11,209 bases of DNA from JAHEEL01 sp964581295 (lineage in GTDB: Bacteria; Actinomycetota; Acidimicrobiia; Spongiisociales; UBA5794): the NCBI GenBank assembly GCA_964581295.1, contig CAZONX010000067.1, positions 1-11,209 on the forward strand, in the 5' to 3' direction. Below the pieces are notes generated by a model that ran no database searches, was not told the DNA's origin, and saw only the letters and a program-made list of their open reading frames with translations. Each line of letters starts with the position of its first letter. The stretch's first letter is position 1. Below are positions 1-5,572 of the stretch, one piece after another. Both the position numbers and the translations under genes were made by a program.

Positions 1-114
1 AGTGTCCACCATGTCTCCGAACATATGCCCATCATCACCCCGGTCCGCACACTGAAGGGGAGGGAGACAATCGGGACAGGGCGAGACGCTGGAGCTCGGG
101 CTGGGGACTGGCGA
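1..114. other. Non-coding flank downstream of the HNH gene
   Basis: I see no convincing gene in this stretch. It lies just past the stop codon of the minus-strand HNH gene. Its last part contains short G-rich units ending in CT, with GGGGACT at 103-109 followed directly by GGCGACT at 110-116, the second running into the stop codon. I found no hairpin followed by a T-run that would serve as an intrinsic terminator for the HNH gene. Confidence 0.6.
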
Positions 115-1230
115 CTATCTCGGCGGATCGGTGCCGACCGGGGTGCGGATCAGGCGGCGTTTGAGTGGGAGTGAGTTGGGGTCGAGGTGGAGGCCGTGGT
201 GGTGGATGGAGACGTGGTGATGGAACCAGCACAGGGTGGCGAGGTTCTCCGGGTCATGGGAACCGCCGTGTGAGCGGAGGCGGATGTGGTGGGGTTCGAG
301 GCGATACCGGCTGGTGCAGCCCGCCACCACACACCCGCCATCGCGTTGGGCGACGAAGCGGCGTATGGCCGGTGGGATTGACCGGACTGCGTGTGAGGTG
401 ACGACCGGTTGGCCGTTGGAGAGGCCGATGATCTGCACTCGGGCGGTGCAGAGGAGTTCTTCGAGCACGGTCGGACCGACCCTCGGTCCGTATTCGACCC
501 TGGCGCCGGTCTCACCAGCCGTCGTGTTGGCGTCGTCGAGGTCGACGAACACTGACACCGACCCGCCTGAGGCAGTCTCCGAGTCTCGGGTGCGGTCCAA
601 CGAGTCGTGCGCCATCGCCACCAACGCGTCGGCCCGGAGTTGACCCCGAGAACACACGTCGCCACCCGGGAGGGCATGGAACTCGTCTGAACGGGCATGC
701 AACGCTTGTTCAACCACATGGCCGTCGGCTGCAGGGAGTTGACCGAACAGGCGCCACGACGACTCATCCAACGTCGGCTGGATCGCCACAAACCGATTGT
801 TGAACGCTTGGCGTTCAACAACACGAGACACTCGACGCAACCGAGCGGTGAGACGCGCCACACCGACCAGATCCAACGACTCGGAATAGGTGAGCGTGTC
901 CTGATCGGCTCCGGCGTCCGCCAGGCGCATCATCGCCACCGTCCGCTCGAACGACAGCCCGTCGTGGGCGCAGCGACGCTGAAGCTGCCGGTACCGGCGA
1001 TACCGGCGCCCCGCATACCCCAACTCGGCTGCCGTAGAACGTGAGAGGTCGAACCGGGCCGACAGATACTCCGGGACCGACCGGTGCCCGGCCGACGCGG
1101 CGATGTTGGCCTTGTCGAGCTCGTTGACGATCACCGCTTGGCGGTTCCGGAGCTCGGAGATCTTCTCCTCCGCCTCCGCAAACTCGGCGTGCATCTCATC
1201 GATCGTCCAGTTCGAAGACCACAACAACAT
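115..1230 (-). CDS. DUF222 / 13E12-family HNH endonuclease-like protein
   Basis: This 371-residue protein has the layout of the actinobacterial DUF222/13E12 family: a long helical, Arg- and Ala-rich N-terminal region (roughly residues 10-240) and a C-terminal HNH nuclease module. The HNH part is visible as Cys300 and Cys305 (C-x4-C), His314-His315, Asn329, then Cys334 and His337, which fits a beta-beta-alpha metal finger with a zinc-binding cysteine/histidine set. The family is multi-copy in many actinobacterial genomes; in Mycobacterium tuberculosis the related REP13E12 repeats are integration targets of the phiRv1 element. The cellular role of most members is unknown. The ATG at 1228-1230 is preceded at 6 nt by a -10-like TACGTT and has no Shine-Dalgarno sequence; a second in-frame Met at residue 13 is an alternative start. 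The reading frame is intact with no sign of decay. The nuclease assignment is motif-based; any DNA target is unknown. Confidence 0.9.
   Translation of the reverse strand: MLLWSSNWTIDEMHAEFAEAEEKISELRNRQAVIVNELDKANIAASAGHRSVPEYLSARFDLSRSTAAELGYAGRRYRRYRQLQRRCAHDGLSFERTVAMMRLADAGADQDTLTYSESLDLVGVARLTARLRRVSRVVERQAFNNRFVAIQPTLDESSWRLFGQLPAADGHVVEQALHARSDEFHALPGGDVCSRGQLRADALVAMAHDSLDRTRDSETASGGSVSVFVDLDDANTTAGETGARVEYGPRVGPTVLEELLCTARVQIIGLSNGQPVVTSHAVRSIPPAIRRFVAQRDGGCVVAGCTSRYRLEPHHIRLRSHGGSHDPENLATLCWFHHHVSIHHHGLHLDPNSLPLKRRLIRTPVGTDPPR
797..821. repeat. Perfect 11-bp inverted repeat inside the HNH gene
   Basis: TTGTTGAACGC (797-807) and GCGTTCAACAA (811-821) are exact reverse complements separated by TTG. 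The stem-loop lies within the coding sequence near the middle of the HNH protein (around the residues VERQAFNNR). An 11-bp perfect stem with a 3-nt loop is not expected by chance in a window of this size. It could be an mRNA hairpin, a protein-binding dyad or a recombination target; nothing in the sequence decides between these. Confidence 0.6.
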
Positions 1231-1236
1231 GACAAC

Positions 1237-1242
1237 AACGTA
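1237..1242 (-). promoter_or_regulatory. -10-like TACGTT, candidate leaderless promoter of the HNH gene
   Basis: Read on the minus strand, TACGTT fits the actinobacterial TANNNT -10 pattern and ends exactly 6 nt before the ATG of the HNH gene. A start site 6-7 nt downstream would fall on the A of ATG, giving a leaderless mRNA. No clear -35 hexamer is seen, and no Shine-Dalgarno sequence is present, which fits this reading. Confidence 0.45.
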
Positions 1243-1273
1243 CCGAACAGGTGTGACAGGAAAGCAGGCTCCG

Positions 1274-1329
1274 AGTCGTCAGTCATCAGTCGTGAGACGG
1301 CAGACACGAGACACGAAACAGGAGACCCA
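1274..1329. repeat. Degenerate 7-bp tandem repeat, eight units
   Basis: Eight contiguous 7-bp units start at 1274, 1281, 1288, 1295, 1302, 1309, 1316 and 1323. All eight have A at position 1 and C at position 4, and seven have G at position 2. The first three are of AGTCRTS type (for example AGTCGTC and AGTCATC); later units shift to AGACNNN, with AGACACG occurring twice in a row. The array lies in the gap between the divergent HNH and nth genes. It resembles the short heptameric repeats described from cyanobacterial genomes in period only; I do not know its function. Confidence 0.7.
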
Positions 1330-1375
1330 ATCGCCGTTCTCCGGACTTGCCAGCTGAATCGCGGACCTGCCTGGA

Positions 1376-1425
1376 CCCCCTCGGTCAGCGCCTGACGGCG
1401 CTGCCACCTCCCTGACGGGGAGGAG
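1376..1425. repeat. Double-hairpin intergenic element, REP-like
   Basis: Two perfect hairpins sit side by side. The first is CAGCGCC (1386-1392), loop TGAC, GGCGCTG (1397-1403). The second is CCTCCC (1407-1412), loop TGACG, GGGAGG (1418-1423). They are preceded by a C-rich stretch, CCCCCTCGG. There is no T-run after either hairpin and no plus-strand gene upstream, so a terminator role is unlikely. The layout (C-rich lead, GC hairpin, CCACCTCCC hairpin, GGGGAGGAG) resembles dispersed intergenic double-hairpin repeats common in other GC-rich bacterial genomes; that comparison is from memory. Outer limits are approximate. Confidence 0.55.
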
Positions 1426-1491
1426 ACGCATAGAACGGGAGGAGGCATGGGCGGCCGACTGCCGACCGGCATCTCGATTCGCGGGTCCCGC

Positions 1492-1497
1492 TACCGT
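1492..1497 (+). promoter_or_regulatory. -10-like TACCGT, candidate leaderless promoter of nth
   Basis: TACCGT fits TANNNT and ends exactly 6 nt before the ATG at 1504, so transcription would start at or next to the start codon. No Shine-Dalgarno sequence precedes 1504. The same hexamer TACCGT recurs at 4706 and 4753 upstream of ccdA. Confidence 0.5.
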
Positions 1498-1503
1498 CAG
1501 GGC

Positions 1504-2157
1504 ATGGCCGAACCGACTACCGAGGAACGCCGCAACGCGCGGGTCATCTTGAACCGCCTGAAGAAGCGCTATCCGGATATCGCGACTGCGCTCGACTACG
1601 TGGAGCCGTGGAATCTGCTGGTGGCAACCGTGCTTTCGGCACAGACGACCGACGCGAACGTCAACCGGGTGACACCGGTGCTGTTCGAGCGCTGGCCGAC
1701 CCCCGAGGACCTTGCAGCTGCGAATCCGGAAGAAGTGGAGCAGGTCGTCTTCTCGACGGGCTACTACCGGCAGAAGACCAAGTCGATCATCGCCCTGGCC
1801 GCTGATCTCGTAGATCGATACGCAGGAGTGGTTCCGGACGACCTTGACGAATTGGTGACCCTGCGCGGCGTCGGCAGAAAGACGGCGAGTGTCGTGTTGG
1901 CGGAGGCATTCGGTATTCCTGCGATCGCGGTGGACACCCACGTGAAGCGAGTGTCGAATCGACTCGGCCTCACCACGTCGTCGGATCCGGTGAAGATCGA
2001 ATTCGCCCTCCGGGCGCTCTATCCAGAGCGAGACTGGGAGGCCGTTTCGATGCGTTTCATCCAGTTCGGACGTGATGTCTGTGATGCGCGCAAGCCTCTG
2101 TGCGTTGGATGTCCGCTGGCCGACCGGTGCCCGTATCCGGACAAGACCGGGGCATGA
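1504..2157 (+). CDS. nth: Endonuclease III (DNA glycosylase/AP lyase)
   Basis: This base-excision repair enzyme removes oxidised pyrimidines from DNA and cleaves at abasic sites. The 217-residue protein carries the LSAQTTD segment (44-50), the helix-hairpin-helix LRGVGRKTA (120-128) with catalytic Lys126, and catalytic Asp144 in the AVDTHVKR segment. The C-terminus holds the [4Fe-4S] loop as Cys193-x6-Cys200-x2-Cys203-x5-Cys209, the classical spacing. Length matches the family (about 210). I chose the ATG at 1504 because homology starts just after it and a -10-like TACCGT lies 6 nt upstream. The upstream in-frame ATG at 1447 would add 19 residues unlike the family, and its GGAGG is only 1-2 nt from the codon, too close for normal use. 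The stop codon overlaps the start of the MATE gene (ATGA), so the two are probably co-transcribed and translationally coupled. Confidence 0.96.
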   Translation: MAEPTTEERRNARVILNRLKKRYPDIATALDYVEPWNLLVATVLSAQTTDANVNRVTPVLFERWPTPEDLAAANPEEVEQVVFSTGYYRQKTKSIIALAADLVDRYAGVVPDDLDELVTLRGVGRKTASVVLAEAFGIPAIAVDTHVKRVSNRLGLTTSSDPVKIEFALRALYPERDWEAVSMRFIQFGRDVCDARKPLCVGCPLADRCPYPDKTGA

Positions 2158-3500
2158 TCGAGGCGTTCAGGCGGAGTCCGTACGATCGCGAGATCATCCG
2201 GATCGGCCTGCCGGCACTCGGCGCGCTCGCAGCGGATCCGCTCGTTTCTCTGGTCGACACGGCATTCATCGGACGCCTCGGCGCTGTGGCGCTCGCCGCC
2301 GTCGCAATAGCGTCGGCGATCTACGTAGCGATCTTCGCTGTCTTCAACTTCCTTGAGTACGCGGTGACACCGCTGATCGCCCAGTCGATCGGCGCTGGGG
2401 ACCGTGCCGAGGCCGGCCGGTTCACGGTCGCGGCGCTCGCCGTCTCTGTGGCCGGCGGCGTGATCGCAGCGGTGGGGCTGGTCATCTTCAGCGAGCCACT
2501 GCTTCGCGCCTTCGGCGCGAATCCCGAGGTACTCGAAAGCGCCACCGTCTACCTGCGCATTCGGGCGCTCGCGGTTCCAGCACTTCTAGTGATCCTCGTG
2601 GGGCACGGTGCGTTCCGCGGCTATCAAGACACTCGGACGCCGCTCATCGTCACGCTCGGGCTGAACGCCGTGAACCTCGTGCTCGACCCGATCCTGATCT
2701 TCGGGCTCGGATGGGGAATCGCCGGAGCGGCCTGGGCCACCGTTGTCGCACAGTGGTTTGGCGCCGCCTGGTTCGCTGTCTTGTTCTTCGGGACCCGGCG
2801 AGATGAACTGGCGATCAGCTTCGGGCGCCCGCAACGGCGCGCCGTTGGACTCCTCGCTGGCGCCGGCAAGGCGTTGATTCTGCGAAATGCATCGCTGCTG
2901 GCGGCACTGACTGCGGCCACGGTGGTTGCGGCACGGATCGGAACGGCTGCCGTCGCTGCCCATCAGGTCGCGATGCAACTATGGCTCTTCATGGCATTGG
3001 TCATCGACGCGTTCGCAATTGCCGGCCAGGCGATCGTCGGCAAGGAACTCGGAGCGGGGGATCGCTCCACGGCCCGGGCGGTCTCGAACCGGTTGCTGGC
3101 TCTCGGTGCCTCGCTCGGTGTTCTGCTTGCTGTCGGGTTGGCCGCGCTGTCGCCGTGGCTCGGGTCGTGGTTCACAACCGATGCGGCTGTGGTGGCCGCG
3201 TTCGGAGTGATCCTGCCATTCCTGATCTTGATGCAGCCGCTGAACGGGCTCGTGTTCGTGTGGGACGGGATCGCGATCGGCGCGGCAGCATTCACGTATC
3301 TGGCTTGGAGCACGACGGCCGCGGGAGTAACGGCGATCGCTCTTCTGGTGGCCGTGAACGCGTACGGGTGGGGCCTGGCAGGCGTGTGGAGCGCGATCGT
3401 GGCACTGATGCTGGTGCGCGCTACGACCCTGTGGTGGTGGTACGGCTACCGCTTCGCCGTGCGCGAACGAGATCCATCCCCTTCGTCTCCGGGAGCGTGA
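2154..3500 (+). CDS. MATE-family efflux transporter, DinF-like
   Basis: A 448-residue integral membrane protein with about 12 hydrophobic segments in two halves, as expected for multidrug/oligosaccharidyl-lipid (MOP) superfamily MATE exporters, which expel cationic or other toxic compounds using an H+ or Na+ gradient. The first helix carries DPLVSLVDTAFIGRLG (28-43), and FRGYQDTRTP lies at 154-163; both are typical of the DinF branch. A second SIGAGD/ELGAGD-type loop appears in each half, consistent with internal duplication. The ATG at 2154 is used because it overlaps the nth stop codon as ATGA and places the family N-terminus correctly; upstream ATG codons at 2100 and 2109 would lie inside nth. 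The 3' end overlaps the convergent MFS gene by 80 bp. The substrate cannot be read from the sequence. E. coli dinF belongs to the SOS regulon, so pairing with a repair gene is suggestive but unproven. Confidence 0.93.
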   Translation: MIEAFRRSPYDREIIRIGLPALGALAADPLVSLVDTAFIGRLGAVALAAVAIASAIYVAIFAVFNFLEYAVTPLIAQSIGAGDRAEAGRFTVAALAVSVAGGVIAAVGLVIFSEPLLRAFGANPEVLESATVYLRIRALAVPALLVILVGHGAFRGYQDTRTPLIVTLGLNAVNLVLDPILIFGLGWGIAGAAWATVVAQWFGAAWFAVLFFGTRRDELAISFGRPQRRAVGLLAGAGKALILRNASLLAALTAATVVAARIGTAAVAAHQVAMQLWLFMALVIDAFAIAGQAIVGKELGAGDRSTARAVSNRLLALGASLGVLLAVGLAALSPWLGSWFTTDAAVVAAFGVILPFLILMQPLNGLVFVWDGIAIGAAAFTYLAWSTTAAGVTAIALLVAVNAYGWGLAGVWSAIVALMLVRATTLWWWYGYRFAVRERDPSPSSPGA

Positions 3501-4668
3501 GGAGCAAGGCCATTGCGATGAGGAGGCCCGCGCCGAGCGCCGCGACCGTCTTCGGGAGTCCGATGCGGTCGATGAGCGCCCCCCCGATGAGGAATCCGGT
3601 GATGCTGCCGAGGATGGCAACGTTGGTGACCCACGCGGCCGACGTAGCGCGAACACGAGTGGGGAACAGTTCGGCACGCAGCGCCCCCAGCGCCGGGGTG
3701 AGCATGGTGGCTCCCAACGTGGCAATGAATATCGACGCGGCGAGGAACCACCCGGAGTCGAGAAGGTAGAAACCGACGCCGCCGACCAGGCCGAGAGCGA
3801 GAGCAACGAGAGCGGTGGGCTTGCGCCCCGACCTGTCCGCCATGCGCCCCCCGATGAGCAGCCCGAGCGCTCCGAGGCCGCTGGCGACGATGAGGAGGAA
3901 CCGTGCTGCACTTGCCTCCCACGCCAGATCGTTGATTAGTCGCTCGAGCACGAAGTCGAACGCAGGTGCTGAGAATGCCGCTACGAAGAACGACACGCCG
4001 GCGATCGGCCAGAAGTGCTTGCCCAGCCCCATGCGAAGTGCGGAGATGAACGAGATCGGCTTGCCCGGTCGGAACGCCCGGCTCTCGGGCAGGTAGCGCA
4101 TCAGCATCGGCAGCGCGAGGAGACCGAGTCCGGCGAGAGCGAAGAGGATGCGCCACGCCGCGTCGGCGCCTTCGGCGATCGGGAGCAGTAGCAGGCCGGT
4201 TCCGACGCCGAGTGATCCGGCGAGGCCGTATAGCCCCATGCCGTAGGCGCGAACTGCCGGCGTCAGTTCTTCGGCGAGCAGCACCATCCCAAGCCCAGCG
4301 ATTGCGACGACCGCGACGCGCACAATGGACTGGGAAATCACGTAGAACGCCGTCATGGGGACGAACGCGGTGAGCAAGCTGCCGAGCGACATCAACGAGA
4401 AGGCGATGAGGAGCGGCTCCTTGCGGCCTCGCCGGTCTGCGACGATCGAGAAACCGACCGCCAGGAGCGAGACCGCCCGCACGATGGCGAACACGATGCT
4501 CATGTTCCCCTCCGTCAGGTCCAGCGACAGTCGCGCGTACGGAAGCGTGTGCGCCATCTGCGCTCCCGCGTAGCCGGCCACGAACGCGACGATTCCGAGG
4601 AGAAACACGATTCTCCGGTCGGTGGCATTGAACGACTCGGTGGGATTGAGGAATTGGGGAAGCGGCAT
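3421..4668 (-). CDS. Major facilitator superfamily (MFS) transporter
   Basis: A 415-residue membrane protein with about 12 predicted transmembrane helices and the internal duplication of MFS carriers. Motif A appears twice: GFSIVADRRGRK (72-83) after the second helix and GGRMADRSGRK (273-283) in the second half. RYLPESRAF (191-199) follows helix 6, RAELFPTRVRATSAAW lies at 331-346, and LPETKG (392-397) follows the last helix; together these recall the sugar/metabolite:H+ symporter branches. The substrate cannot be deduced. The ATG at 4666-4668 is the natural start, with a hydrophilic stretch of about 18 residues before the first helix; no good Shine-Dalgarno sequence precedes it. It is transcribed away from ccdA and towards the MATE gene, whose last 80 bp it overlaps tail to tail. 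Confidence 0.92.
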   Translation of the reverse strand: MPLPQFLNPTESFNATDRRIVFLLGIVAFVAGYAGAQMAHTLPYARLSLDLTEGNMSIVFAIVRAVSLLAVGFSIVADRRGRKEPLLIAFSLMSLGSLLTAFVPMTAFYVISQSIVRVAVVAIAGLGMVLLAEELTPAVRAYGMGLYGLAGSLGVGTGLLLLPIAEGADAAWRILFALAGLGLLALPMLMRYLPESRAFRPGKPISFISALRMGLGKHFWPIAGVSFFVAAFSAPAFDFVLERLINDLAWEASAARFLLIVASGLGALGLLIGGRMADRSGRKPTALVALALGLVGGVGFYLLDSGWFLAASIFIATLGATMLTPALGALRAELFPTRVRATSAAWVTNVAILGSITGFLIGGALIDRIGLPKTVAALGAGLLIAMALLLTLPETKGMDLVRARRSGSRTTTTGS

Positions 4669-4701
4669 GCGCTCAGTGCGGTGAGAGGATGGGACATCGG
4701 G

Positions 4702-4707
4702 AGCCTA
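4702..4707 (-). promoter_or_regulatory. -10-like TAGGCT, candidate promoter of the MFS gene
   Basis: On the minus strand TAGGCT fits TANNNT and would give a start site near 4695, about 27 nt before the MFS ATG at 4668. No recognisable -35 element was found. It overlaps a plus-strand TACCGT at 4706-4711, so the two directions may compete. Confidence 0.3.
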
Positions 4708-4752
4708 CCGTCTGGTGTGGCGAATTCCGATCGGGAACAAACCCGGTCCGAG

Positions 4753-4758
4753 TACCGT
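4753..4758 (+). promoter_or_regulatory. -10-like TACCGT, candidate promoter of ccdA
   Basis: TACCGT fits TANNNT. A start site about 7 nt downstream (near 4765) would give a leader of roughly 25 nt containing the Shine-Dalgarno sequence GGGAGG at 4779-4784. An identical TACCGT at 4706-4711 is a second candidate. Confidence 0.35.
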
Positions 4759-4778
4759 TTCCGTGGTCTGTGGCCATC

Positions 4779-4784
4779 GGGAGG
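4779..4784 (+). promoter_or_regulatory. Shine-Dalgarno sequence deciding the ccdA start
   Basis: GGGAGG ends 5 nt before the CTG codon at 4790-4792. It is one of the strongest ribosome-binding matches in the window, and no ATG, GTG or TTG follows it in the ccdA frame at a usable distance, which points to CTG as initiation codon. Confidence 0.45.
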
Positions 4785-4789
4785 TTTGC

Positions 4790-5539
4790 CTGACTGAAGT
4801 CAATCTCATCGCTGCGGTGCTTGCGGGCGCCGCATCGTTCCTGTCGCCGTGCGTTCTGCCGTTGCTGCCCGGGTACATCTCGCTGATGTCGGGCTACTCG
4901 ATGCAGGATCTGTCAGAGGGCAACGTGTCGATGCGTCGCGTCGTGGGCATGACCGGGCTGTTCGTGCTCGGCTTCACGGTGGTGTTCGTCGGCCTGGGTG
5001 CGACAGCCACGTCGGTGTCGGCATGGCTGGCCAAGCCGGTGTTCAGTGTCGTCGCCGGTTGGGTGATCGTGGTCATGGGACTCTTCATCGCCATCACCGC
5101 CGTCTGGACGCCGTCGTGGCTGCTGCCGATCATGCGCGAGCGGAGGGTCGACTCGCACAGCGCCGGCAAGTTCGGCTATCTGGGCCCACCCGTCATGGGC
5201 ATGGCTTTTGCCTTCGGGTGGACGCCGTGCATCGGTCCCTTTCTCGCCTCGGCTCTGCTCCTCGGCTCGACGTCCGACACGGTCTATGAGGGCATGCTCG
5301 TGTTGTTCTTCTACTCGCTTGGCCTCGGGATTCCGTTCCTGTTGACCTCGCTGCTGCTTGCCAAGGCATTCTCGGCTTTCGATTGGGTAAAGCGTCACTT
5401 CACCGCAATAACGGTGTTCTCCGGGTTGATGCTGACGCTCTTCGGCATCTTGATGATCACGGGTCGGATCGTGAATCTGTCCGGCTACTTCGCGGACCTC
5501 CTCGAATGGGCCGGCCTGGATCGCCTCACCGAGTCCTAG
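4790..5539 (+). CDS. ccdA: Cytochrome c biogenesis protein CcdA (membrane thiol-disulfide transporter)
   Basis: CcdA passes reducing equivalents from cytoplasmic thioredoxin across the membrane to keep apocytochrome c cysteines reduced for haem attachment. The protein (249 residues from the chosen start) has six hydrophobic segments in two halves, each with the conserved cysteine motif: SFLSPCVLPLLPGY with Cys21 and FGWTPCIGP with Cys147. Family members usually begin about 12 residues before SFLSPC, which points to CTG at 4790 (reading MTEVNLIAAV) with GGGAGG 5 nt upstream. In-frame GTG codons at 4763 and 4715 are the conventional alternatives and would add 9 or 25 residues without family resemblance. 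No other cytochrome maturation genes (resB, resC, thioredoxin-like) are adjacent. A haem c lipoprotein at 9243-9548 is a possible beneficiary. trpE begins 33 nt after the stop, but with its own promoter-like element. Confidence 0.92.
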   Translation: MTEVNLIAAVLAGAASFLSPCVLPLLPGYISLMSGYSMQDLSEGNVSMRRVVGMTGLFVLGFTVVFVGLGATATSVSAWLAKPVFSVVAGWVIVVMGLFIAITAVWTPSWLLPIMRERRVDSHSAGKFGYLGPPVMGMAFAFGWTPCIGPFLASALLLGSTSDTVYEGMLVLFFYSLGLGIPFLLTSLLLAKAFSAFDWVKRHFTAITVFSGLMLTLFGILMITGRIVNLSGYFADLLEWAGLDRLTES

Positions 5540-5560
5540 TGGTCTGTCGCCGGATGGCTC

Positions 5561-5566
5561 TAACGT
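5561..5566 (+). promoter_or_regulatory. -10-like TAACGT, candidate leaderless promoter of trpE
   Basis: TAACGT is a good TANNNT match and ends exactly 6 nt before the trpE ATG at 5573. There is no Shine-Dalgarno sequence in the 33-nt gap after ccdA and no room for a trp leader peptide, attenuator or T-box. If the mRNA starts at the ATG, trpE control would have to act on initiation of transcription or on the enzyme. No clear -35 hexamer was found. Confidence 0.55.
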
Positions 5567-5572
5567 GATTGC

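Noticed and set aside
472..490. Perfect 8-bp inverted repeat CGGACCGA-CCC-TCGGTCCG in the HNH gene
   Set aside because: Stems of this length are expected by chance in 11 kb of GC-rich sequence when several loop lengths are allowed.
987..1010. Palindrome GCCGGTACCGGC and the neighbouring GATACCGGCGC repeat
   Set aside because: It follows from repeated Arg-Tyr-Arg codons in the HNH protein, so coding explains it.
1447..1503. Longer nth start at ATG 1447 after GGAGG
   Set aside because: The GGAGG is only 1-2 nt from the codon and the extra 19 residues do not resemble the family; 1504 fits homology and the upstream hexamer.
3310..3330. GCGATCGC-like palindromes resembling cyanobacterial HIP1
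   Set aside because: GATCG is frequent in this genome through Ile/Asp/Arg codon use and full octamers are too few to suggest HIP1 over-representation.
2979..3911. Long minus-strand open frames opposite the MATE gene and in other frames of the MFS gene
   Set aside because: They are Arg/Ser/Pro-rich shadow frames typical of GC-rich DNA; the MATE and MFS frames have clear membrane-protein sequence.
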